From assembly GCA_031213475.1 (NCBI GenBank), contig JARUPZ010000013.1, positions 4,258,739 to 4,322,738 of the forward strand: 64,000 nt of DNA. The letters are read 5' to 3'. A model generated the notes under the pieces. The model was given only the letters and a program-made list of their open reading frames with translations. It searched no databases and was not told where the DNA came from. Position 1 is the stretch's first letter, and the number at the start of each line of letters is the position of its first letter. Positions 21,901 through 28,945 of the stretch are shown here, one piece after another. This DNA is from Nereocystis luetkeana. Its lineage: Eukaryota; Sar; Phaeophyceae; Laminariales; Laminariaceae. The position numbers and the translations under genes are program-made.

Positions 21901-23393
21901 GCCCAGCCCTGCTGTCTCCCTCTAGGAACCCCCCCCCCTTCACCAGAGGCCAGAGGGGATCAGGTTTTCGTGGTTAATTCACGCAATTTCCAGACATGAA
22001 CTTGTTTGCACCCACGAGGCCCCCGATATCGTCGTCGAGTTCCGCGCGCTGAATCCAGCCTCCACCCTGCTGCATTCGGCGCTTGGAGGCGTTTCGTAGA
22101 CATATCCCGGGGGACGTGTCGGCAGCTGTTGTGTTTCACGTTGAGTTTGGTCCTCAAATGTTGTGCTCAGCAGGAAACCGTGCACACGCATACGACAAAA
22201 AATCAAGATGATGGGCGAAGGCATCCGAACACGGGGGATCCGAGAAAACCTTCACCACTTTGTGGAGGGCACCACAAACGTATGGCGCCCCGCCCCTCCT
22301 ATGACCGATTGTCGCTAAGTACAAAGTTGTGTTCGTCGCCGGTCTGCCCTCCTGCTCGTGCCTCCGCCGGACAGCGACATACCAAGGGTTGCACCTCGTG
22401 CCTGGGGGCTGTGAAGAGGATCACCCAACTGCTGGTCGCGGCGAAGGCGGCAGCTGCGTCATCCTTCGCCTGGGTGAGAGAGCCGCGTTATTGAGAGACG
22501 AGCACCTGCAAGTTTTATCGTCGTCGTTCAACTTGAACGCGCTCAGAGGTTACGCTGCCCCAGCGACATTCACGCGGGTGTTCAAAAGCCGAAGCTTGCG
22601 GCATGCACCATATGCGTCTGTTTTTCGCCCGATCGCTGTCTATGTTGTTGAGTTCCGACCCCCCCGCCGGTTGTTCCCACTGTTTTAGCGTTCAGAGTCA
22701 CACGGCATGTGCAGGTCGTCACACGCGTAATTCCTTATGCTGCGAGTGCCCACTACCATTGTCTTGCATGGCTACCATAAGACGGCATCTATGTTGAAAG
22801 CTCGTTGTTGTATTTTGTAGTGAAAATAACCGGGAGCCCTTGCGCCGCCCCTATGCGCGCGGTTGAAATCGGTTACTACGTGGCGAAGAAGAAATACGTG
22901 CCGCGAAGGACAGCGTTGTCCGGGCTTGGCTGCGTATTGATTCCGGACGCTCTATACACAGTTTGCTTTCACGATTCGTATGTTAAGGCTGACGTACGAT
23001 GATTATTGGACCAGTGCCTAGGGTGACTACTGTGGCGTGAGGTATTTGCCCACGTTTAGCCAACTTTTCTGCGGCCAACTCCATCGTAGACGCGTATGCA
23101 CGCGACAGGAGAGAGCCATGCGCTCTCTTTCGCCGTGTCTCTTTCCGCCTGCCCAAAGCCCTCCGCATCTCGCACAACCTTCGCCTGTTGTTATGTTTCA
23201 TTTTCCTTGCTGCACGTGGTCGGTGTTCTACGTGGTCTCACATGGTATTCCACCACCGTCGAAGGCGATATTGAGAGGGGCGCGTGCCGTGGGCGTCTCC
23301 TCCTCGTCTTCCGCGTCCGTGCTGAACCTGGTGACGGCCAGGGCAATGCTTCCGGGCGTGGCCATGATGTGCGCAAGCCTCGGTTCCATCAAG
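6937..23393 (+). CDS. Gene 1: PAO-like Rieske non-haem iron oxygenase (5' and 3' ends missing)
   Basis: Fourteen joined exons give 454 codons without a stop. Enzymes of this family act in plastids and use a Rieske [2Fe-2S] cluster to feed electrons to a mononuclear iron; the best known, PAO, opens the ring of pheophorbide a in chlorophyll breakdown. Seen here: a WYP start segment, the Rieske motif CPHR...CAYHGW, the iron motif N-x2-D-x2-H-x4-H, a PaO-domain segment (HVPHWLQHIYGHLFLDQD), a C-terminal CTSC motif and a hydrophobic C-terminal exon. Exons: 6937-6993, 7913-8037, 9402-9522, 9798-9989, 11668-11698, 12448-12515, 12837-12920, 13450-13548, 14476-14540, 16024-16111, 16900-16991, 20807-20918, 22375-22473, 23265-23393. 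The leader exon and the last short exon were not found. Substrate is unknown: PAO, PTC52 and TIC55 relatives share these motifs, with the CxxC favouring the PAO group. It is a convergent paralogue of gene 2. Confidence 0.9.
7628..7678. repeat. CCCT microsatellite
   Basis: Imperfect run of CCCT units in intron 2 of gene 1. Long open frames across it are repeat artefacts. Confidence 0.85.
7913..8037 (+). CDS. Gene 1 exon 3 (first half of Rieske domain)
   Basis: Starts LLGKDLVVW and contains [11 protein letters not shown], the first Cys-His pair binding the [2Fe-2S] cluster. Acceptor CCAACAG, donor TT/GTGAGC, ending in phase 2 so that the next exon completes a leucine codon. Confidence 0.93.
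8114..8220 (+). repeat. G18 tract with an R4 fragment
   Basis: A run of 18 G is followed directly by CGCTCGATATCATGCACAG and the phrase CATATGACCATAAACCCTCG, a diverged copy of the first 90 bases of repeat R4 (better copies at 10196 and 41741). Confidence 0.55.
8830..9046. mobile_element. MITE3 copy (diverged)
   Basis: The ends resemble the MITE3 inverted repeats (ATAGAGGTAGC at the left, GAGCCTCTATGGTAGAAC at the right). The interior shares the GGCTCCTTAA and GTCGGAAT phrases of the other copies. It lies in intron 3 of gene 1. Non-coding. Confidence 0.6.
9402..9522 (+). CDS. Gene 1 exon 4 (second half of Rieske domain)
   Basis: Begins by completing the split leucine codon, then [14 protein letters not shown], the second Cys-His pair of the cluster. 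Ends YPTQ before GTGAAG in phase 0. By eye it is about 94 percent identical to the matching exon of gene 2, well above the other exons. Confidence 0.93.
9554..9617. mobile_element. MITE1, internally shortened copy
   Basis: TTACGG at the left and CCCCCCGTAA at the right, flanked by TA on both sides, but only 64 bp long. It lies in intron 4 of gene 1, 31 bases after exon 4, where it interrupts a segment still similar to the gene 2 intron. Confidence 0.7.
9798..9989 (+). CDS. Gene 1 exon 5
   Basis: Runs from VAQGMIWVWGDNG to DLPYAWETLMENLM. Acceptor CTGCAG, donor ATG/GTGAGT, phase 0 at both ends. The final MEN supplies the asparagine of the family iron motif N-x2-D-x2-H-x4-H. Confidence 0.93.
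10196..10462 (+). repeat. Repeat R4, copy A
   Basis: Starts TGTACTCGATAG directly after a G-rich run and continues with ATCTCATGCATGGCCGTAG, ACCATAGACCCTCGCATCCC and a 3' part ending near CAGCAACGGGAG. It aligns over its full length with 41741-42029 with small indels. Non-coding; superfamily unknown. It lies in intron 5 of gene 1. Confidence 0.7.
10613..10797. repeat. Imperfect ACC/ATC/ACG triplet minisatellite
   Basis: About 185 bp of CAC, CAT, ACG and CAA triplets in intron 5 of gene 1. Open frames of 100 or more codons on both strands here come from the triplet repeat. Confidence 0.85.
10826..10921. mobile_element. MITE2, first of an adjacent pair
   Basis: A degenerate palindrome with inner arm GTGGTTTGTCCCCGAACCGGG. 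Its right end runs directly into the TTTAACCCC of the next copy, so the two share one terminal sequence. Confidence 0.6.
10918..11016. mobile_element. MITE2, second of an adjacent pair
   Basis: A well-preserved palindrome from TTAACCCC to GGGTTAA with the inner arm GTTTGTCCCCAAAACGGGAC. It is joined head-to-tail to the copy at 10826. Confidence 0.7.
11668..11698 (+). CDS. Gene 1 exon 6 (31-nt microexon with the iron ligands)
   Basis: Encodes DPAHTVVAHH plus one base of the next codon. Acceptor GGGCAG, donor CACG/GTGAGC. The Asp and two His match the mononuclear iron ligands of the family (DPSHIDFAHH in plant PAO). The gene 2 counterpart has the same 31-nt length. Confidence 0.9.
12107..12211. 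mobile_element. MITE2 copy
   Basis: Left end TTAACCCTTTTAGGACTGCC and right end CAGTCCTGAAAGAGGTTGA, with the usual inner palindrome. It lies in intron 6 of gene 1. Confidence 0.65.
12448..12515 (+). CDS. Gene 1 exon 7
   Basis: Encodes (G)IIGDRELAAPVGIELVAPGI then SK. Acceptor TCTACAG, donor AAG/GTTTGG, phase 0 end. It aligns with the TGRRDRAKPLPFKVES region of plant PAO. Confidence 0.85.
12837..12920 (+). CDS. Gene 1 exon 8
   Basis: Encodes DGFSFNFTPPFVGAG and on to FSAPIL, 28 codons, phase 0 at both ends (acceptor TTGCAG, donor CTG/GTGAGA). It is the only shared exon whose length differs from gene 2 (26 codons) and is the least conserved. Confidence 0.85.
13450..13548 (+). CDS. Gene 1 exon 9, followed by a GC donor
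   Basis: Encodes VEIDTNLEDGSKMK, then YGVPTRPGWCRLMLCQ; 33 codons. Acceptor TGAATAG. The exon ends TGCCAG/GCAGGT, a GC-type donor. The same exon end and a GC donor occur in gene 2. Reading on instead would lose the phase needed by the next exon. Confidence 0.88.
14476..14540 (+). CDS. Gene 1 exon 10
   Basis: Encodes LYLAAEDAEGTETKKIIRVP then G and two bases. Acceptor ATTTCAG, donor GGCGG/GTGAGT, phase 2 end. Supported by its gene 2 counterpart of the same length and phase ([16 protein letters not shown]). Confidence 0.82.
14811..15057. mobile_element. MITE3, well-preserved copy
   Basis: Inverted ends GACGCGTTCTACGATAGAGG and CCTCTATCGTAGAACGCCTC bound a 247-bp non-coding element. The interior (CTGAATGACGGGGTTCCTTAA, GTCGGAATGCCAATCTTG, TTGTATACTCGGGC) recurs at 25313, 51221 and, more diverged, 8830. 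It lies in intron 10 of gene 1. Confidence 0.75.
15159..15263. mobile_element. MITE1 copy
   Basis: TTACGGTGGGCCATAGTGG at the left and TGGTCCCCCGTAA at the right, 105 bp, with TA before it. The inner part matches the reference copy at 2375. It lies in intron 10 of gene 1. Confidence 0.75.
15733..15821. repeat. Three degenerate tandem units of about 30 bp
   Basis: Units each start CTTCTAGGGGTGGT or a close variant and end with GAGC. A related single unit lies near 40570. Non-coding. Confidence 0.55.
16024..16111 (+). CDS. Gene 1 exon 11 (PaO domain)
   Basis: Encodes LKPQHVPHWLQHIYGHLF, then DQDMVLLHHQ. Acceptor GTGGCAG, donor CAG/GTGGGT. It aligns with VPRWYEHWTSN...DGDMIVLQGQ of plant PAO. 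Confidence 0.9.
16192..16288. mobile_element. MITE2 copy
   Basis: A palindrome from TTAACCCGTTTAGAACCGCG to TGCGGTTCTCAAGGGGTT with inner arms ACAAACCACTCAAAT and GTAGTTTGTCCCC. It lies in intron 11 of gene 1. Confidence 0.75.
16900..16991 (+). CDS. Gene 1 exon 12
   Basis: Encodes EKILDSGGYYSSNYKEG, then FTPTESDKAVLV and two bases. Acceptor TTGACAG, donor CAT/GTGAGA. It matches the FTPTQADRFVLAF block of PAO. Confidence 0.9.
17783..17888. mobile_element. MITE2, first of an adjacent pair (diverged)
   Basis: Left end TTAACCCCTTTTTTAGGCCTG and right end CAGCACTGAAAGGGTGAGTTAA. The right TTAA is also the left TTAA of the next copy. Confidence 0.6.
17885..17984. mobile_element. MITE2, second of an adjacent pair
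   Basis: Left end TTAACCCTTTTAGATCCGCA, right end TGCGGTTCTGAAGGATGAATTAA, with a clear inner palindrome. It is head-to-tail with the copy at 17783. Confidence 0.7.
20807..20918 (+). CDS. Gene 1 exon 13
   Basis: Completes a methionine codon, then RKWMAKFSPDGPVWGEG and on to MPPRERNTDELFNIYE. Acceptor TTTGCAG, donor GAG/GTGCAC, phase 0 end. The preceding intron of 3815 bp is the longest in this gene. Confidence 0.9.
21661..21812. repeat. Tandem duplication, 2 units of 78 bp
   Basis: Two adjacent units starting ATTATTTTTCCCCGACAGAG and ATTATTTTCCTCGACAGAG, each ending CAAGGGGCACAGTCGGACA. By eye they differ at about five positions, so the duplication is recent. It lies in intron 13 of gene 1. 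Confidence 0.8.
22375..22473 (+). CDS. Gene 1 exon 14 (C-terminal CxxC motif)
   Basis: Encodes RHTKGCTSCLGAVKRITQ, then an alanine-rich hydrophobic stretch. Acceptor CGGACAG, donor TGG/GTGAGA. The HT-x2-C-x2-C motif matches QHTQVCSSC of PAO. Confidence 0.92.
23265..23393 (+). CDS. Gene 1 exon 15 (hydrophobic C-terminal segment)
   Basis: Encodes [18 protein letters not shown], then a hydrophobic segment ending ASLGSIK. Acceptor GTCGAAG, donor AAG/GTGCGG, phase 0. Family proteins have C-terminal membrane helices here. A final exon of some 20-30 codons should follow but was not identified. Confidence 0.85.
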
Positions 23394-23426
23394 GTGCGGC
23401 ACCGTCCGACACAACCATTGCTACTA

Positions 23427-23541
23427 TTCCGGGGAACCATAGTTAATTGGACCTATGGTATACATAAAAACCTACTTCGAAATATATATTTAATATTTTT
23501 ACTAACAATATTTGGTCCTAATACATACAGCTCCCCGTAGT
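23427..23541. mobile_element. MITE1 copy, immediately after gene 1 exon 15
   Basis: Starts TTCCGGGGAACCATAGTTAA and contains ACTAACAATATTTGGTCCTA in the reverse orientation relative to the copy at 2375. The right end is worn (CTCCCCGTAGTA). It begins 34 bases after exon 15. Confidence 0.7.
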
Positions 23542-24804
23542 ACTACCGTTCGCCAAAACACCGAAACCCCAACAGGAACCAAGCCCAGACCAGGAGTGAC
23601 CTGAGATTTTACACGTGCACGGCCGCAGCGAGCTCTTCGGTTGGCACGCAGTGAATTCCACCCATGTCCGAATATGCTTTGCCCATCGCGCGAACCTACG
23701 AACACCTTTTATTCGCGTTCGAGGGTCAAGTCCGGTCACCTTCGAAAGGGCAAAGGCACATTTTGAAGGGTGCATGTTGCGTGTCGTACGTGGAAGGCGG
23801 AGATTGACAGAAAATGTGGGCTATACTAGGACATTTTCACGGTTCGTACGTACTGTAGTATGAATAAAAGTATACGCGGGTACGGGACGACGCGTGCTGT
23901 GATAGGAGTGCGTACCACTTTTCGGCCAATACTGTTCCTGACTGACCGAGCTTCTTAACCCGATATCGTCGGCATACCATTCCACCGAGGTAGGAAAACA
24001 CGTAAGACGCGTCCTACCATTGGAGAGATAGCACGTTTGGGCAGAAAACGTTTTCTGAACGACGGGGCTCCTTGACCCGGCGGGGTCGTCGGAATAAAAA
24101 AATACTGCTTGGGCCGCAAGTATTTTTCATCGTATGCTCACGCAGGCCACGGGATTCTTCATCAACCATCGTACTTGCACTTTCCTCCAAAATCACTTGT
24201 TGTTGGTATGTAGAGCCCCTTTATGGAACACAAACTCGGGGGAAAAAATGGCGCACCTTTTCAATAGCAGCCGTCATGGTTCGTGGAATATGTACGCTTT
24301 GGGGCGTCTCTTTAAGGTGCACTTGCAGCATTTTTGTCGATAATCAGTTCGTGGATGACCTGGAGACGGCTCACTAATGTGGTGTAGGGCTCCGTAAGGT
24401 CAAGTGAGAAGCCTCTGAGTCTTTAGGTGCTACGCCCGTACGTCACGTCCCGCGTTCTATGAAAGGGCCGTACCCCAAGCCTAGCGTTTCTTTCGCCACG
24501 TCATTTATGGCCGGTGGAAGGGGTTCCTGAAGGGCACTGAGAAAGTACGTAGCACCCGCTTCCGATCGATTTTACATTGTTGTTTGATGTAGACCTCGGA
24601 GTTTACTGTATTTATAGTTCAATCTTGATAGCAAGGGTACCCGTTTTTTTTACAGCCGATGTTGGGGGGGTGGCCACGTTGAGGTGCTATTGTTTCGGCC
24701 GTCCAGGCGGACCACCACTCGGCTGGTTGACAAACCCCCCATGTACTTTATCCAGTCTCGTCGTATTGAGGCGTTCATGCACTGTGTGGGGGTGTTCGCG
24801 ATAA

Positions 24805-24821
24805 CCCCCCCCCCCCCCCCC
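24805..24821. repeat. C17 tract
   Basis: Uninterrupted run of 17 C. Confidence 0.95.
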
Positions 24822-24969
24822 GTGGGATCTGTTGGTTGTTTACGCTACGCCAACAAAAAAAAAACAAAAGTACAACATGTAGTTTTTAGCGTGAAGTACG
24901 GCAGTAGTCCCCTCGATCGAGGGGCAAACAAATGCGGTATGCCGTATAAATGGAGGTAGCCCCCCAAAT

Positions 24970-25062
24970 GTACGTAGCACCAGCTTTTTTTCTTGTTTCC
25001 TTCCTTCAATTTCTTCGCACCAGCTTTTTTTTTCTTGTTTCCTTCTTTCGTTTTCTTCTTTT
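24970..25062. repeat. Tandem duplication of a pyrimidine-rich unit
   Basis: Two units beginning GCACCAGCTTTTTTTTCTTG followed by TTCCTTC-rich sequence. They create purine/pyrimidine open frames that are not genes. Confidence 0.65.
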
Positions 25063-25113
25063 TCTTCAATATCATGCCTTATCTCCGCCCTTCTCCCCCC
25101 CTCCCCTTCCCTA

Positions 25114-25229
25114 GCGCGGGGGGCCATAGCTAAAGGGACCAAATGTTGTTGGTAAAAATAAGTAAACATACCTGGTATAGTTTTTGTGTGTACCGTAGTA
25201 GGTCCTATTCACTATAGTCCCCCCCCCAA
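25114..25229. mobile_element. MITE1 copy carrying a 7-base insertion
   Basis: A copy with worn ends (GGGGGGCCATAGCTAA and ACTATAGTCCCCCCCC). Against other copies it has exactly 7 extra bases, forming TACCTGGTA at 25169-25177 where the others read TA only. That is CCTGG plus a duplicated TA. Confidence 0.7.
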
Positions 25230-25312
25230 GATCGATAGTCGACACTCAGACCCCGAGGCCACAAAACAGGCTCTTCTCCCTCCTCCTCACTACCGACAGA
25301 GAGACGCGTTCT

Positions 25313-25566
25313 GCGATAGAGGTAAAAACATTTCCGCCAAAATGTTTTTTTATGGATGACGGGCCTCCTTAACCCAAAATCGTCGTGGTGCCAATCTTTG
25401 TCTCGAAATATGACGTTTTTTTGTATACTTGGGCCATGGGACTATCCATCGTGATGAAATTTGATTTTTGCTGAAGTCGGTTTTCGGGTGGCGGACTATT
25501 CGTGGGGAGCTCCTCAAGGGAAGAATCTTAGAAAGTTCGGGGTGAGCCTCTATCGTAAACCGCGTC
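25313..25566. mobile_element. MITE3 copy
   Basis: Left end GACGCGTTCTGCGATAGAGG, right end GAGCCTCTATCGTAAACCGCG, with the interior shared with the copy at 14811. Non-coding. Confidence 0.7.
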
Positions 25567-25917
25567 TACAGTGGTTGGTGCCTTGCCTTTTTTTTGTCGC
25601 GAAAAGATTTCGGTGTTTTCTTCCCTCTCGGCGACTCGCATCGCATATATACGGCTGACAGGGGAGCGTAGGAGGGACATAGTTTTGTTTTTTTCGGAAG
25701 GATGTTAGGTTTACATCGGGACGGCATCTACGGTATGGTGTCGGAAGGCAAGCATAGTATTAATAGCAATAATATCGTCAGGTAGGCCTCCTCAAGCGAG
25801 TGTGATCTCAGAGAATATTAAGGGCACGCCTGTCATGGCATGAATCATGGTGTGTGGTGTGTGGGCGGTGAATCAGTCCTTGGCTTGAGTCACTAAACCT
25901 TTACGAGGCGCACGATA

Positions 25918-25941
25918 CCCCCCCCCCCCCCCCCCCCCCCC
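25918..25941. repeat. C24 tract
   Basis: Uninterrupted run of 24 C, with a second run of 20 C at 26011-26030. Confidence 0.95.
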
Positions 25942-26434
25942 GCTTGCTCTGTCCCGAAAGGGATACGTGCTCAGTGGGCAAACAACTAAAAATAGCAATA
26001 AATGAGTAAGCCCCCCCCCCCCCCCCCCCCTATATGAAAAACAACGTATGTATCCAAATTCCAAAGGCACTTAGGGAGGGGGGGGGGGGCGACGTCGATG
26101 GGCATCCACAAACAATATTTCCCAAGATGAGGAGACTCGAGTCTGAAAGCCTGGAGAACTTGCAATGTGGGGAGTGACGGCTGAAATTAAATTGATTAAA
26201 TAGATGAGTTCTTTGAGCTACTGTGCGGTGGAATAATTATTTGTTTTCGCGAAAAGAGACGCGCGATATCTCGGGTACAGCCCGAAAACATTGCGGTGGA
26301 GTCGTCAGGCCATTGGTTATCGTCTATGTGGATCGGTCGAAACAAGGACATCGTCGTTGTAGTAGGCGGATTCGATCAAGATGATCACTGGGAACCAAAC
26401 ACGGCTCCGCCATTCAGTCGCCCAGAAATAAAGA

Positions 26435-26453
26435 CCCCCCCCCCCCCCCCCCC
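26435..26453. repeat. C19 tract
   Basis: Uninterrupted run of 19 C. Confidence 0.95.
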
Positions 26454-27413
26454 AACTTGTTTGCATGTGTAGACGACGTGATGGAGTCGTTTTCGGATTC
26501 TTCTGCGTTTGATCGATCGCTCTGACCTTTATGTACGTGCCTTGTGTCTTCGCGTTTGATCGCATGGGGGGCGGTTGGGTGGATGCTGTGACGATTCCCT
26601 TGCGCAGGTGCTGGAGTTAGCTCACAAGTCACTCCACACCAGCCGGTACCACCATCAAGATAATGAATAACGCACCTACCCTGGGGCCGTGCTGTGACAA
26701 GGGTCGACCATTGTGACCGTTTTGTGTGTCTCGTCCCCGGTGAAGCGGGCCATATTCATAAGAGGAACTCCCCCCCAAAAACTCTCGACCCAATACTTAT
26801 ATTGCTACACAGCCCGTCGCCAAATAGCTCTACTGTAGCTAGGCTAGGCTAGGCAAGGCGGCTGCGTACGGTAGCTATTGTAGACCAAGCGGCAGTGTAG
26901 AGCGCCGGGCTTGGCTTGCCGGGTTTGTCGAAGGGTAGCCAACGTGCATTTTACAACACTGTTCGCTGAATTGGCCATGTGGATTTGGTTGCGTACCGGA
27001 CGTTTAGCTTTGGTGTGTACCTTGTTTCTCCACAGAGGCACAGAGCTCCTCTGATGTTGAGAGCCCCCAGAATAAATTGATGCTGCTGACGCTGCTGCTG
27101 CCGTTGGAAGGCTTCATTGCATAGGCAGGATAGCTCGTTGGTTATAACCCTGGGGCTGTCGCGTATCGGGCCCTTGGCAAATGCTGTTTTGTTTCCCAAA
27201 GTGGTGCAAAGCTCCGCTAGTGCTGAGGATCCCCAGAAATAGTTAGTGATCTGCCTCTGCCGTAGCAACTGGCGTAGGCATCGGCTGAGGGCCGACCTTA
27301 GGGCTCGCGTAGCGCCGACCGACGATATGGGCGTGAAGATGGGTAACGGTTGCAAGACGCATTATGTATCGTGCTGATCGCCGGGGACAGCAACACAGAT
27401 CCCCCCCCTCCCC

Positions 27414-27414
<1 letters not shown>

Positions 27415-27444
<30 letters not shown>
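27415..27444. repeat. C30 tract
   Basis: The longest homopolymer of the window, preceded by CCCTCCCCT. Open frames encoding polyproline or polyglycine across it are artefacts. Confidence 0.95.
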
Positions 27445-28759
27445 TGCCCACTCGCACAATGTGAGCGCGAACACATATTTGTAGAGACGTTTGAACAACA
27501 CAAATCATCTTTTGTTCCTTTGCGTACCACACAGCTGAGGGGTTGTGGACACCTTGCGAGGTTTCGTACTTTTTGATATTATTCCACTAGGATTATTCCA
27601 CGCTTGCACTGTGGAAGGGGGGTGGAGGGAGGCGGGGTGGGGTTCCCGCCACCCGTGACGCAGCGGTACGGCAGCTGTCGCGCGCAGCAGGCGCACCCTA
27701 CATCGTGTTTCGGCACAGTGGCACCGGCTGCAGTTGTCGCTTTAGCAACCGTAAGAGCGTGTACGTACGAGAACGGAAACCGAGACCCGTCGGTTTTCAA
27801 CTGCGAACTGGTGATTCCCTGTCCCCGAAAAAACGTATCAATATATAGTACCGTATGCGGATTGGAGGGGGTTGGAGGGGGGGGGAGGTAGGTGCGCCAA
27901 GGCATGGTATTTGTGAAATTGAGGAGCAGAGTATCATCACCTGTACTGTAGCTACTGTGAGATCGATTTCGATCCAAGATTGTGTATACTTTTAGGCAGT
28001 TGCTACACCGCGGGAGCTGACGACATTCGCAGACATAGTCCACACGCTCTTACTGTGACCTTTAAACTGGGGCAGAAGCGTGTACGTATGCGAGGCCAAT
28101 GTGTGCGGGCTAGGGGGTGGGGGTGGGGTAGTTGCTGGTCCCGCCGTCTACACTCGCAAGCCTCTGCCAACTGGCTACCTTCGTGATTTATTTTTACGCC
28201 TGTACGTAGGTAGTGTTTTTAGTAGACCCATCCCTCACGGTATACCGTTATTTGGCTAAGTATTTCCCTGACCTGTTGAGATCCTCAAGTGAGCAGCAGT
28301 CGGTTTTGGATACGATCCTTTTACTGCTGTGTGTTTATTTTTGGGGTAGCGCAAGGGAATGTTGATCGGGTCGCGCGCGAAACAAAAACGTTATTGGCAG
28401 GCGTGTTTCGGATGGGGTATAAGGCCACCAACCCTCACACGAGGAGCTCAAAAAATAAGAAATCATCATCCCCGCCGCGGTACTCTCGCCCGGCGTTGCG
28501 TATAGCCAGGTTGTTAATAAGGCTCGACAGGGGCTCTTAAATCCCCAGCCTTGAATTTATCTGCGGGTTTTTGTGCTTCCATGAGTGCCGCCGACCATAT
28601 ACTTGGTCCGGACTAGTACCCCCGCAAAGACCGGTCGTAGCGCGTGCGGTAACTGGTGTATCCATCTCGTCGCCCATCTCCTGTACTACGATAGATAGTG
28701 GTACATAGGGACTTGGCGTACCAAGGTGGTCACACACCACATGGAACTTGACCAGCTCG

Positions 28760-28945
28760 GAAAGCGTGAGAGCGTGATGTTCGCAGCGCTTCGACGAAAA
28801 TCGACAAGCAGGGGGGATTCTGAACCCTCTGCGCGATAAAAAAAATTATGGCACGTAACCGGGGGGGGAGAAGGGGCGACAGCTGTGACCGCGTTTTCTG
28901 GTCTATTTGCTGGAAAGTAATGGTAGTGATGATAATGAAATGTGT
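28760..28945 (+). mobile_element. SINE body, degraded copy
   Basis: Matches the body of the SINE at 38-372 through ATTCTGAACCCTCTGCGCGA, GGGGGGGGAGAAGGGGCGAC and GCTGTGACC. The tRNA-like head just upstream is barely recognisable. Confidence 0.5.
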
